From contig CANFNV010000012.1 in the NCBI GenBank assembly GCA_947448525.1, positions 1 through 64,000 of the forward strand: 64,000 nt of DNA. Reading direction: 5' to 3'. Every line of letters starts with the position of its first letter. Positions within the stretch are counted from its first letter, which is position 1. The notes under the pieces were generated by a model. It did no database searches, was not told the origin of the DNA, and saw only the letters and a program-made list of their open reading frames with translations. Positions 55,102 to 64,000 of this stretch are shown here, one piece after another. The position numbers were made by a program, and so were the translations under genes. Source of the DNA: Flavobacteriaceae bacterium. Lineage in GTDB: Bacteria > Bacteroidota > Bacteroidia > Flavobacteriales > Flavobacteriaceae.

Positions 55102-57525
55102 TTATCTTAATTGAGCTCCTAATTGACTTTCAAAATTAGAATGTAATTTACTCATGATTTTATCAATCTGAACATCTGTAAGCGTTTTAGTCTCATCTTG
55201 TAAAGTAAAACCTATTGCATATGATTTTTTTCCTTCTGATAAATTAGCTCCTTCGTAAACATCAAATAAGGTAACGTCTTTTAAAAGATACTTTTCTGTT
55301 TGAAGCGCCACTTTATATATGGATTCATAAGTAACAGAGGTATCTATTAATAAAGCAAAATCACGTCGCACTTCGGGATATTTAGGAATAGCTGTAAACT
55401 TAATTTTATTGGATAATAGTTGAATTACCAAATCCCAATTGAATTCGGCATAAAAAACCTCTTGCTTAATATCAAAATGCTTTAAAATTGATTTTTTTAC
55501 TGTTCCAAATTCAACCAGAACATCATTGCCAATTCCTATAGCAGCGCCTTCTGCAAAGAAGTCACTATTTGTTGGAAAGTTTTGAACTTTTTCAAATCCT
55601 AATCGCGATAAAGTAGCACTAATATATCCTTTAAACAAAAAGAAATCGGTTGGTCTTTGTTGTGCATTTGTCCAACTTTCTGCCGTTTTTCTCCCAGTTA
55701 CAAAAAGTGTTAAATGTTTTTTTTCATTAAATTCAGACAATAATTTGCGGTAACTTTTACCAAATTCAAATAATTTCAAATCGCTATTTCTCCTGTTGAT
55801 GTTGTAAGATATTGCTTCTAAACCTGAAAACAACATCGATTGACGCATTACAGATAAATCATTACTTAACGGATTCAATATGGTTACATTGTTTTCGTCT
55901 TTCAACAATTCAGAGAGTTTAACATATTCAGGCATTGTCAATGAATTTGCCATCATTTCATGAAAACCAAGAGAATTCAATTGAGCAGCAATAATATTTT
56001 GTACTTTATAATCTTCTGTTCTCGATGAATTAGCTACGGTAGCATTAAGTTTTTTTGAGAAACTTATGTTGTTGTAGCCGTATACACGTAGTATTTCTTC
56101 GATAACATCAACATCACGTTGTACATCAACCCGATATGCTGGTATTGTTAATCCCAAACCAGCATCTGAAGAACTATTTACTTTAATATCTAAAGAAGCT
56201 AATATTTTCTTGATGGTTTCTTTAGGTAATTCTTGACCTATTAATTTGAATGCTTTTTCATAGTTTAAAAAAGCTGAAAAATCTTCTAGTTTTTTAGGAT
56301 AAACATCAATGATATCTGAGGTAATTTCGCCACCAGCAACTTCTTGAATCAACAAAGCAGCACGTTTTAAAGCATATTCTGTAATTTCAGGATCTATTCC
56401 TCTTTCAAAACGGAAGGACGCATCCGTACTCAAACCATGACGTTTAGCTGTTTTACGAATAGTTACAGGGTTAAAATAAGCACTTTCTAAAAATATAGAA
56501 GTTGTACTTTCTGAAACCCCCGAATTTTTACCACCATAAACACCAGCCATACACAAAGGTCCTTTATCATCGCAAATCATTAAATCTTCTACATCTAAAG
56601 TTCTTTCAACATCATCAAGGGTAACAAATTTAGTTCCCGACGTTATCGTTTTTACAGTAATTTTTCCGTGAATCATTGCAGCATCAAAAGCATGTAATGG
56701 TTGGCCTAATTCATGTAAAACATAATTTGTTACGTCAATCACGTTGTTTTTAGGAGTCAATCCTATAGCTTTCAAACGATTTTGCAACCAATCTGGTGAT
56801 GGTTTAATTGAAACCCCCGTAATGGTTACACCACAATATCTAGGAGCCAGTTTTGAATCTTCGACATGAATATCTATTTTTAAAGTACGTTTGTCAACTT
56901 TGAATATAGAAACCGAAGGCGTAATCAATTCTAAGGCAGCATTTTTTTGTAATAAACCTGCTCTTAAATCTCGAGCGACACCCATGTGGGACATTGCATC
57001 GGCTCGATTTGGAGTTAAACCAATTTCAAAAACTTCGTCATTTTCTATATTGAAAACTATTGCTGCAGGAGTTCCTGCTTTTATTTCGGAATCTAAAATC
57101 ATAATTCCGTCATGAGAAGTTCCAAGACCTAATTCATCTTCGGCGCAAATCATTCCGTGGCTTTCTTGTCCGCGGATTTTTCCTTTTTTAATTTCAAATT
57201 CATTTCCATCTTTATCAAATAGCTTAGTACCAATAGTCGCAACTGGAACTTTCAATCCCGCAGCCACATTAGTAGCACCACAAACAATTTGAACTGGAAT
57301 TCCATCGCCTAAGTCAACAGTCGTAATATTAAGTCTATCGGCATCGGGGTGCTTATTGCAAGTCAATACATGACCTACAACAACGCCTTCTAACCCCCCT
57401 TTAATGGATTGGTATTTTTCTACAATTTCAACTTCAAGTCCTAAATCTGTTAAGATTGCAGCAACCTCCTCCGAATTGGAATCTATTTTTAAAAATTGTT
57501 TTATCCAATTGTATGAAATCTTCAT
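55102..57525 (-). CDS. pheT: Phenylalanyl-tRNA synthetase beta subunit
   Basis: Forms the alpha2-beta2 enzyme that charges tRNA-Phe. The 807-aa product starts MKISYNWIKQFLK, which I prefer over a start 18 codons upstream lying in the promoter. Domains in order: a tRNA-binding OB fold (VVGHVLTCNKHPDADRL), B3/B4 editing (RYCGVTITGVS, GVYGGKNSGVSE), B5, the catalytic-core-like domain (MRQSMLFSGLEAISYN) and the C-terminal ferredoxin-fold anticodon-binding domain (YPEVRRDFALLID). pheS is not next to it, so the subunits are encoded apart. Its own promoter precedes it. Confidence 0.96.
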   Translation of the reverse strand: MKISYNWIKQFLKIDSNSEEVAAILTDLGLEVEIVEKYQSIKGGLEGVVVGHVLTCNKHPDADRLNITTVDLGDGIPVQIVCGATNVAAGLKVPVATIGTKLFDKDGNEFEIKKGKIRGQESHGMICAEDELGLGTSHDGIMILDSEIKAGTPAAIVFNIENDEVFEIGLTPNRADAMSHMGVARDLRAGLLQKNAALELITPSVSIFKVDKRTLKIDIHVEDSKLAPRYCGVTITGVSIKPSPDWLQNRLKAIGLTPKNNVIDVTNYVLHELGQPLHAFDAAMIHGKITVKTITSGTKFVTLDDVERTLDVEDLMICDDKGPLCMAGVYGGKNSGVSESTTSIFLESAYFNPVTIRKTAKRHGLSTDASFRFERGIDPEITEYALKRAALLIQEVAGGEITSDIIDVYPKKLEDFSAFLNYEKAFKLIGQELPKETIKKILASLDIKVNSSSDAGLGLTIPAYRVDVQRDVDVIEEILRVYGYNNISFSKKLNATVANSSRTEDYKVQNIIAAQLNSLGFHEMMANSLTMPEYVKLSELLKDENNVTILNPLSNDLSVMRQSMLFSGLEAISYNINRRNSDLKLFEFGKSYRKLLSEFNEKKHLTLFVTGRKTAESWTNAQQRPTDFFLFKGYISATLSRLGFEKVQNFPTNSDFFAEGAAIGIGNDVLVEFGTVKKSILKHFDIKQEVFYAEFNWDLVIQLLSNKIKFTAIPKYPEVRRDFALLIDTSVTYESIYKVALQTEKYLLKDVTLFDVYEGANLSEGKKSYAIGFTLQDETKTLTDVQIDKIMSKLHSNFESQLGAQLR

Positions 57526-57548
57526 TATTTGATTAATTTTTGAATTTG

Positions 57549-57580
57549 CAAAGGTAAAGTTATTTACTAAACGAAACAAT
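57549..57580 (-). promoter_or_regulatory. pheT promoter
   Basis: On the minus strand ATTG (57577-57580), a 20-base spacer and TACCTTTG (57549-57556), 23 bases before the ATG. No leader peptide with Phe codons is seen. Confidence 0.7.
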
Positions 57581-57630
57581 TTTTTTGATGTGCATCTTGA
57601 CTAGTTTTAGTATGATTTACGCTGAATTTT

Positions 57631-59733
57631 TTAGCTAATATAATTCCAAATATTCTTCTTGGCGCTCATTTCTATAAAAATCTCTCTCATTTTATGATGC
57701 TCAGGTTTTGTCATAGAAGCATCTTCTTTTAGAAGTTTCATAGCATATTCTCTTGCGGTCATTAAAATAGCTCTATCTTTAACTAAATCAGCAATTTGCA
57801 AATTTAACACACCACTTTGTTGTTTTCCCATAATATCACCTGGCCCCCGTAGTTTTAAATCGACTTCTGCAATCTCGAATCCGTCATTGGTGCGACACAT
57901 CGTTTCTATTCGGGTTTTGCTATCGTCACCCAATTTAAATCCGGTCATTAATATGCAATAACTTTGTTCGGCGCCACGGCCAACACGACCGCGTAATTGG
58001 TGTAATTGTGATAATCCAAACCGTTCGGTACTTTCAATAACCATAACACTTGCATTCGGTACATTTACTCCAACTTCAATAACTGTTGTAGCTACCATAA
58101 TGTTAGTTTTTCCAGCTACAAAGCGTTGCATTTCGGCTTCTTTTTCAGACGGTTTCATTTGTCCGTGAACAATAGAAATGGTGTATTGTGGTAGCGGAAA
58201 ATCACGAGAAATACTTTCGTAGCCATCCATTAAATCTTTATAGTCTTGAGTGGCACTTTCGTTAATTAATGGATAGACAATATAAATCTGTCTTCCTTTT
58301 GCTATTTCATCTTTTAAAAATTTCCAAACTTTTAATCGGTTGGAGTCGAATCGATGAACGGTTTGAATAACTTTTCGTCCAGGCGGTAGTTCGTCTATTA
58401 CCGAAATATCTAAATCGCCATACAAACTCATTGCTAAAGTTCTCGGAATTGGAGTAGCGGTCATCACCAAAACATGAGGTGGTATTTCGTTTTTCTTCCA
58501 TAATTTGGAACGTTGTTCCACACCAAAACGATGTTGTTCATCTATAACCGCTAGCCCCAAATTTTTAAATTTTACTTTGTCTTCCAGTAGAGCATGAGTT
58601 CCAATTATAATATCTAATATTCCATTTTCTAGTGATTCATGAATTATTTTTCTATCGGAAGTTTTACTTGAACCTGTAAGTATTTTTATATTAATATTTA
58701 ATCCTTTAGCCAATTCTGACAATCCTATAAAATGTTGATTGGCAAGTATTTCTGTCGGCGCCATTAAGCAACTTTGAAACCCATTATCTTTTGCTATTAG
58801 CATGCACATTAAAGCCACAATAGTTTTTCCAGAACCAACATCGCCTTGCAACAATCGGTTCATTTGGGCGTTGCTCCCCATGTCATTTCTAATCTCTTTA
58901 ATCACTCTTTTCTGAGCATTAGTCAATTCAAATGGTAAATGATTTGCATAAAAATTAGTAAAATTATCGCCTACTTTGTCAAATGGATGTCCTTTTATTT
59001 TGTGTTTTCGGATTAGGTTTTTTGTGATTAATTGCAATTGAATGAAAAATAATTCTTCAAATTTTAATCGGAATTGAGCTTTTCCTAAAAGTTCCTGACT
59101 TTTAGGAAAATGAATATTGAACATGGACTCATTTTTAGGTATCAGTTTTAATTGCTCTAAAATAGACACAGGAAGTGTTTCTATAAATTGGCCTTTTATT
59201 TCTAGAAATAATTGCTGAATTGCTTTATTTATAACCTTATTGGTTATTCCTCGTTGTGTTAATTTTTCAGTGCTTGGATATACAGGTTGCATGGCACTTC
59301 TTAAATTGGTTTGGTGTTCTTCCTTCAATTCCATTTCTGGATGTGCCATAGAAAATTGACTGCCATAATTGGAAGTTTTTCCAAAAATGACATAAATTTC
59401 ATTTAGTTTTAAGCTTTCTCTAATCCATTTTATTCCTTGAAACCAAGTAAGCTCTATTTGTCCCGTTTCATCTACAAATGAAGCGATTAGTCGTTTTTGG
59501 TTTTTGCCAAATTCGACTGTTTTAATGTGTATAATCTTACCAATTATTTGAACTTCGGCATTTGAATTCTGAAGCTCATTAATTTTGTAATACCTTGTCC
59601 TATCGATGTATCTATTCGGAAATAAATTCATCAAATCACCATAACGATGAATATTCAGTTCCTTTCGAAGCAGTTCGCCACGACTTGGACCAATACCTTT
59701 AAGATATTCAATAGGAGTTTGTAATAGATTCAT
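57631..59733 (-). CDS. recG: ATP-dependent DNA helicase RecG
   Basis: Reverses stalled replication forks and processes branched DNA. The 700-aa product starts at the ATG 59733 (MNLLQTPIEYLKGIG); an extension of 10 codons is unsupported. It has the N-terminal wedge/OB domain (EVQIIGKIIHIKTVEFG), then helicase motifs LLQGDVGSGKTIVAL, DEQHRFGVEQR, MTATPIPRTLA, and the C-terminal QLRGRVGRGAEQSYC. Normal length. Divergent from the M1 peptidase gene; the shared gap is a TTTCAA-repeat. A TATCTTCG box with TTTG 18 bases upstream serves as its probable promoter. Confidence 0.96.
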   Translation of the reverse strand: MNLLQTPIEYLKGIGPSRGELLRKELNIHRYGDLMNLFPNRYIDRTRYYKINELQNSNAEVQIIGKIIHIKTVEFGKNQKRLIASFVDETGQIELTWFQGIKWIRESLKLNEIYVIFGKTSNYGSQFSMAHPEMELKEEHQTNLRSAMQPVYPSTEKLTQRGITNKVINKAIQQLFLEIKGQFIETLPVSILEQLKLIPKNESMFNIHFPKSQELLGKAQFRLKFEELFFIQLQLITKNLIRKHKIKGHPFDKVGDNFTNFYANHLPFELTNAQKRVIKEIRNDMGSNAQMNRLLQGDVGSGKTIVALMCMLIAKDNGFQSCLMAPTEILANQHFIGLSELAKGLNINIKILTGSSKTSDRKIIHESLENGILDIIIGTHALLEDKVKFKNLGLAVIDEQHRFGVEQRSKLWKKNEIPPHVLVMTATPIPRTLAMSLYGDLDISVIDELPPGRKVIQTVHRFDSNRLKVWKFLKDEIAKGRQIYIVYPLINESATQDYKDLMDGYESISRDFPLPQYTISIVHGQMKPSEKEAEMQRFVAGKTNIMVATTVIEVGVNVPNASVMVIESTERFGLSQLHQLRGRVGRGAEQSYCILMTGFKLGDDSKTRIETMCRTNDGFEIAEVDLKLRGPGDIMGKQQSGVLNLQIADLVKDRAILMTAREYAMKLLKEDASMTKPEHHKMREIFIEMSAKKNIWNYIS

Positions 59734-59783
59734 TAAAATAGTAATTGCAATGTCAAAATTCAATTTTAACTAAGCGAAGATAT

Positions 59784-59850
59784 AATTTCAATTTCAAATT
59801 CAAAAACCAAATTCAATTTCAATGTCTATATTTGTAATTCAATTTCAAAA
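59784..59850. repeat. Short-word repeat in the recG/M1 divergent gap
   Basis: Words AATTTCAA, AATTCAA and TTTCAAATTC recur about eight times, leaving only the -7 boxes (TATATTTG at 59827-59834 for the peptidase, TATCTTCG on the minus strand for recG) distinct. Such a low-complexity tract may slip during replication. Confidence 0.5.
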
Positions 59851-59853
59851 TCC

Positions 59854-61929
59854 ATGAAATATTTACTACTTTTTTTCTTTTCTGCTTTGTCTTTTGGTCA
59901 ACAAATTTCAAAAGTTGATTTCATTAAATGTAATGCTTTCCTATCTCTAAATTTTGATTTAAAGTCTGTTGAAGGTACTGTTTCCTATGAATTTAAAGTG
60001 CTTTCAGAAATTGATACTATTAGAATCGATGCAAAAAACATGGATTTTAATGCTGTTTTAATTAACGGAAAATCAGTAAATTTTAAAAATAATAAGAAAG
60101 AAATAATCTTGTTTGAAGGGTTTAAAAAAGGGAAAAACAATATTTCATTTATTTATAAAGCAATACCAAAGCAAACTCTATATTTTACTGGAATTGGTAA
60201 TGGTCAACAAATTTGGACACAAGGACAAGGGAAATACACAAGTCATTGGTTGCCAAGTTTTGATGATGTTAACGAGAAAGTTATTTTTAATTTGAATATT
60301 TCATTTGATAAACAATTCAATGTAATTTCAAATGGAGTTTTAAAAGAAGTTTATTTCAACAAATCCAAAAAAAATTGGTCTTATAGCATGGAAAAAAAAA
60401 TGAGTTCTTATTTGGTTATGCTTGCCATTGGAGATTTTAGAAACCAAACTCTGCTATCAAAATCAGGAATACCAATTCATCTTTTTATTGAATCAAAAGA
60501 TACCGCTAAATTTGATTTTACGTATAAATATTCGAAACAAATTTTTGATTATTTAGAAAAAGAAATAGGAGTGAAGTACCCTTGGAAAATATACCGTCAA
60601 ATTCCGGTAGAGGATTTTTTGTATGCTGGAATGGAAAATACGTCATCAACAGTATTTGCTCAAGATTATGTGGTTGATGAAAGCGGTTTTAATGATAGAA
60701 ATTACATTAATGTGAATGCTCACGAACTGGCACACCAATGGTTTGGAGATATGATTACGGCAAAATCGGGTAAACATCATTGGTTGCAAGAAGGTTTTGC
60801 AACTTATTATGCTTTGCTTGCTGAACGTAAAGTTTTTGGTGACGATTATTTTTATTATGCTTTGTATAAAAACGCAATTTTATTAAGAAAAGAAGCAAAA
60901 ACGGATACAATTCCAATTCTAAATGAAAAAGCCAGTTCGTATTCTTTTTATCAAAAAGGAGCATGGGCTTTGCATGTAATTAGAGAATCAATAGGTGAAC
61001 AAAAATTTCAAAAAGCAGTTAAAAATTATTTAAATAAATATAAATTCAAAAATGTAGAATCTTCTGATTTTCTTAATGAAATAGAAAAAGTTTCTGATTT
61101 TAATATTATAGAATTTCAAAATGAATGGTTGGAAGACTATCATTTTCAAACCGAAAAAGCCAACGCATTATTGAATAAAAGTGAATTTATTAGAATTTTA
61201 TTCGAAATTCAAGCCCAGAAAAATAAATCTTATACCGAAAAAGAACCCTTTTTTACTGAAATCATGAAGTCGAATGGTTTTTATGCTTTAAAGAAAGAAA
61301 TAATACATCAGATTGTCAATGTGCCGTTTGACGAAAAAAGAGATTTAATTCAATTGGCGATGCAAACTAATTCTGTTGAAGTGAGACAATCGGTAGCAGA
61401 AACTATAACTACCGTTCCAGTTGAATTTAAGTATGAATATGAATCACTACTAACTGATAATTCATATGACACTAAACAAATTGCGTTTACAACTTTATGG
61501 AACAATTTTCCGAAGGATCAATTAAAATATCTTGAAATGGCTAAAGATTGGATCGGAAAAAACGACAAAGAACTTCGAATTCTTTATATATCTGCTTATT
61601 TGAATTATGTTAGCCTAAATACAGAAAATCAAAACCTTGCGCTAAATTATTTAAAATATTTAAGAGAATTAATAGCCTATACATCGCCAAAGTATGAGAG
61701 CTCTGTTCGTGAAAATGCTTTAGAAAATTTTATAGCAATGTATCCAAAAAATGTTGAAGTGCTTAAAAACTTAGTGAATGGGACAATACATCATAAATGG
61801 CAATTTGTTAAATATTGCCGTGATAAAATTAGAAAATTATTGAAAGAAGAGGGTTATGTAGAAATTTTCAATACAATTTTACTTGAATTACCAGATAACG
61901 AACAAATTCAATTAAAGCACTTACTTTAA
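59854..61929 (+). CDS. M1-family metallopeptidase
   Basis: A zinc aminopeptidase, exported (signal MKYLLLFFFSALSFGQQ). The 691-aa product has the exopeptidase motif as YAGMEN (residues 258-262) and the zinc site HELAHQWFGD with His290, His294 and Glu313 in LQEGFATYY. The N-terminal beta-domain (about 20-210) and C-terminal helical repeats (about 440-690) are typical. It removes N-terminal residues from peptides in the periplasm, presumably for nutrition. No T9SS sorting domain is visible. Single gene, divergent from recG. Confidence 0.92.
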   Translation: MKYLLLFFFSALSFGQQISKVDFIKCNAFLSLNFDLKSVEGTVSYEFKVLSEIDTIRIDAKNMDFNAVLINGKSVNFKNNKKEIILFEGFKKGKNNISFIYKAIPKQTLYFTGIGNGQQIWTQGQGKYTSHWLPSFDDVNEKVIFNLNISFDKQFNVISNGVLKEVYFNKSKKNWSYSMEKKMSSYLVMLAIGDFRNQTLLSKSGIPIHLFIESKDTAKFDFTYKYSKQIFDYLEKEIGVKYPWKIYRQIPVEDFLYAGMENTSSTVFAQDYVVDESGFNDRNYINVNAHELAHQWFGDMITAKSGKHHWLQEGFATYYALLAERKVFGDDYFYYALYKNAILLRKEAKTDTIPILNEKASSYSFYQKGAWALHVIRESIGEQKFQKAVKNYLNKYKFKNVESSDFLNEIEKVSDFNIIEFQNEWLEDYHFQTEKANALLNKSEFIRILFEIQAQKNKSYTEKEPFFTEIMKSNGFYALKKEIIHQIVNVPFDEKRDLIQLAMQTNSVEVRQSVAETITTVPVEFKYEYESLLTDNSYDTKQIAFTTLWNNFPKDQLKYLEMAKDWIGKNDKELRILYISAYLNYVSLNTENQNLALNYLKYLRELIAYTSPKYESSVRENALENFIAMYPKNVEVLKNLVNGTIHHKWQFVKYCRDKIRKLLKEEGYVEIFNTILLELPDNEQIQLKHLL

Positions 61930-61957
61930 TTAGGTTTTATTATATCTGATTGATTTT

Positions 61958-62479
61958 CTATAAAAACCCTTTTACTTCCGACTTCAAATAACTTATTGCC
62001 AAGTTAGTTACCGATTCGTCATGAAGCAAACTGGTCAAAATTGTTTCTCTTAACTGGTCTGCAGTATACACTTCAATACTCATAGCAGTTTTTCTAATAT
62101 TTTGAATTATTGTGTTTTTTGCAGATAAAATTATCGTCCAACATTCATCTGAAACATAAATTTGTTGGGTTAAATTATGCTCATATTCTTGCTCTATGTG
62201 TAGAATTAGTAAGTTTTGATACTCTACTTTGTCATCATTTAATGGAGCTACTCTAATCAATAATTTTGAAGGATTAATGCGTTCTATCAACAAAGATAAT
62301 CTTTCATAAGCTTGAAGTTTTAATGGCAAAGCTTGCTTTTGATTTCCTCTCTTTAAAAGAAAACGTCTTTTGTTTTCATCGTTTTTTAAAAAAACATTGA
62401 ATGAATATAATGCTACAACTCCTGTAACAACTGCAGGCAATGTATAAAATCCTAATTCGATAAGTTTGTCTGTATTCAT
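61958..62479 (-). CDS. Conserved membrane-anchored protein of unknown function
   Basis: A 173-aa protein with one N-terminal membrane segment (LPAVVTGVVALYSFNVFL), a basic stretch (NKRRFLLKRGNQKQ), then a soluble alpha-rich domain containing LKLQAYERLSLLIERINPSK and YQNLLILHIEQEYEHNLTQQ. I know similar proteins from flavobacteria but no function. The soluble part should face the cytoplasm if the basic stretch stays inside. It is convergent with the peptidase, 28 bases away, and divergent from the helicase. Normal start. Confidence 0.75.
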   Translation of the reverse strand: MNTDKLIELGFYTLPAVVTGVVALYSFNVFLKNDENKRRFLLKRGNQKQALPLKLQAYERLSLLIERINPSKLLIRVAPLNDDKVEYQNLLILHIEQEYEHNLTQQIYVSDECWTIILSAKNTIIQNIRKTAMSIEVYTADQLRETILTSLLHDESVTNLAISYLKSEVKGFL

Positions 62480-62684
62480 TTTAATAAAATAATGTTTCTA
62501 AATATAACATTCTAAATAAATAGAAGTTTTTATTTTTTTAGATCAAGAACAGTTAAAAATTGTTTTTTAAATAATAAAAAATCAAAATCTAGATTTTAAA
62601 TGTTTAAGTTGAACTCAACATACAAAGTAAATCAATTTTTAAGTTTGATGCAAAAAAATAGTTGATAAATCGGCAGCAAAAATA

Positions 62685-62715
62685 TTGTAATTAATAGCAA
62701 GTAAGACTATTTTTG
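62685..62715 (+). promoter_or_regulatory. uvrD-type helicase promoter
   Basis: TTG (62685-62687), 20-base spacer, TATTTTTG (62708-62715), 18 bases before the ATG. The rest of the 62480-62733 gap is AT-rich with nothing recognised. Confidence 0.65.
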
Positions 62716-62733
62716 TATTTTAAGATTCATAAA

Positions 62734-64000
62734 ATGCAAAAATATATTAGCCAACTCAACGAAGCGCAACAAAAACCTGTTTTACAAAAAGACGGGCCTA
62801 TGATAATTATTGCCGGTGCTGGTTCGGGTAAAACCAGAGTTCTTACAATTCGAATTGCTTATTTAATGAGTTTAGGTGTGGATGCTTTTAATATCTTAGC
62901 ATTGACTTTTACCAACAAGGCAGCTCGAGAAATGAAAAAACGTATTTCCGAAATTGTTGGAACCAATGAAGCCAAAAATCTTTGGATGGGTACTTTTCAC
63001 TCCGTTTTTGCTAGAATTTTAAGAAGTGAATCCGATCGATTGGGTTATCCGTCTAACTTTACTATTTACGACACTCAAGACTCGGTTAGATTAATTTCGG
63101 CAATTATTAAAGAAATGCAATTGGATAAAGATGTCTATAAGCCAAAGCAAGTTTTAAGCCGAATTTCATCCTATAAAAATTCATTAATAACTGTAAAAGC
63201 CTACAACAATAATCCCGAATTACAAGAACAAGACGCTATGTCTAAAAAACCTCGTTTGGGAGAAATTTATCAAAATTATGTAGAACGATGTTTCAAATCG
63301 GGCGCAATGGATTTTGATGATTTATTGTTAAAAACCAATGAGTTATTAAATCGTTATCCCGATGTTTTGTCAAAATATCAAGATAGATTTCGTTACATCA
63401 TGGTAGATGAGTATCAAGATACTAATCACTCGCAGTATTTAATAGTTAGAGCTTTATCGGATAGATTTCAGAATATTTGTGTTGTTGGTGATGATGCACA
63501 AAGTATTTATGCTTTTCGTGGTGCGAACATCAATAACATTTTGAATTTTCAAAAAGATTATGAAAATGTTCAAACATATAGATTAGAGCAAAATTACCGT
63601 TCCACAAAAAATATTGTAGAAGCAGCCAATTCAATTATAGATAAAAATAAAACCAAATTAGATAAAGTGGTTTGGACAGCTAATGATTTTGGATCCAAAA
63701 TAAAAGTTCATCGAAGTGTAACTGATGCCGAAGAAGGAAGATTTGTAGCCGGAGAAATATTCGAACAAAAAATGCGAAACCAAATGCAGAATGGTCAATT
63801 TGCCATTTTATATCGAACAAATGCGCAATCACGCGCTATGGAAGATGCGTTGCGAAAACGCGACATTCCGTATAGAATTTATGGTGGATTATCATTTTAT
63901 CAACGTAAAGAAATTAAAGATGTAATTTGTTATTTGCGATTGGTTATTAACCCAAAAGACGAAGAAGCGTTAATTAGAGTTATAAATTATCCTGCACGTG
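62734..64000 (+). CDS. UvrD/PcrA-type DNA helicase, 3' end outside window
   Basis: A superfamily 1 3'-5' DNA helicase for nucleotide excision and mismatch repair, or fork rescue. The first 422 codons are present: Q motif LNEAQQKPVL, Walker A AGAGSGKTR, LTFTNKAAREM (Ia), DDLLLKT, VDEYQDTNHSQY (II; DEYQD), and GDDAQSIYAFRGA (III), then QNYRSTKNIVEAAN (IV). The frame is open to base 64000, so the last third is missing because of the window edge, not truncation. Whether it is UvrD, PcrA or Rep cannot be set here. Confidence 0.93.
   Translation, partial: MQKYISQLNEAQQKPVLQKDGPMIIIAGAGSGKTRVLTIRIAYLMSLGVDAFNILALTFTNKAAREMKKRISEIVGTNEAKNLWMGTFHSVFARILRSESDRLGYPSNFTIYDTQDSVRLISAIIKEMQLDKDVYKPKQVLSRISSYKNSLITVKAYNNNPELQEQDAMSKKPRLGEIYQNYVERCFKSGAMDFDDLLLKTNELLNRYPDVLSKYQDRFRYIMVDEYQDTNHSQYLIVRALSDRFQNICVVGDDAQSIYAFRGANINNILNFQKDYENVQTYRLEQNYRSTKNIVEAANSIIDKNKTKLDKVVWTANDFGSKIKVHRSVTDAEEGRFVAGEIFEQKMRNQMQNGQFAILYRTNAQSRAMEDALRKRDIPYRIYGGLSFYQRKEIKDVICYLRLVINPKDEEALIRVINYPAR

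Overview
The window is an AT-rich stretch of a Bacteroidota chromosome, most probably from Flavobacterium or a close relative. The evidence is the recurring Bacteroidota-type promoter box TAnnTTTG (often with TTG about 18-22 bases upstream), start codons preceded by A-rich sequence rather than Shine-Dalgarno sites, a type IX secretion component (porQ), an S8 protease with a type IX C-terminal sorting domain, a PafA-type alkaline phosphatase and a fused aspartokinase/homoserine dehydrogenase. I see no phage, insertion sequence, CRISPR array, rRNA or tRNA. The content is mostly core metabolism and housekeeping, so the novelty lies in regulation, gene fusions, degenerate enzymes and intergenic repeats.

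Layout. 1-8.1 kb (+): guaA, a LysM/binding-protein fusion overlapping an OsmC-like gene, a DUF3820-type gene, pyrG, yidC. 8.1-15.7 kb (+): a MORN-like repeat protein, mnmA, a secreted S8 protease, a FabK/nitronate-monooxygenase-like flavoprotein overlapping a PafA phosphatase, sucC. 15.7-26.8 kb (mixed): a DUF1456 protein, an esterase, a TerB-like protein, an unrecognised 489-aa protein, a (+) cluster of MBL hydrolase, anchored protein and lipoprotein, then a (-) run of BatA/VWA protein, degenerate dihydroorotase, small membrane protein and serine hydrolase, and a DEAD-box helicase. 27-33.8 kb (-): purB and the threonine operon thrA-thrB-thrC, preceded by a 35-codon threonine-rich leader peptide. 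34-40.1 kb: hutH (+), then clpC, a RimB-RimK fusion and a DUF421 protein (-). 40.3-54.9 kb (+): gyrA, a TPR protein, a tiny pseudogene, an Atg22-like transporter, a DUF6252-like lipoprotein, lon, porQ, cmk, a NupG-like transporter, rpsA. 55-64 kb: pheT and recG (-), an M1 aminopeptidase (+), a small membrane protein (-) and a UvrD-type helicase (+) cut by the window end.

How the genes fit together. Nucleotide synthesis is well represented (guaA, pyrG, purB, cmk, a non-catalytic-looking PyrC homologue), as are threonine synthesis and translation (rpsA, pheT, mnmA, the RimK fusion) and protein quality control (clpC, lon, yidC). Secreted proteins with signal peptides or lipoboxes are frequent, matching a T9SS-bearing outer membrane. 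The most informative non-genic find is the thr leader peptide, which was not in any supplied gene call and implies translation-coupled control of threonine synthesis. Several start codons were moved from the longest reading frame to the codon supported by homology, signal peptide or promoter position.
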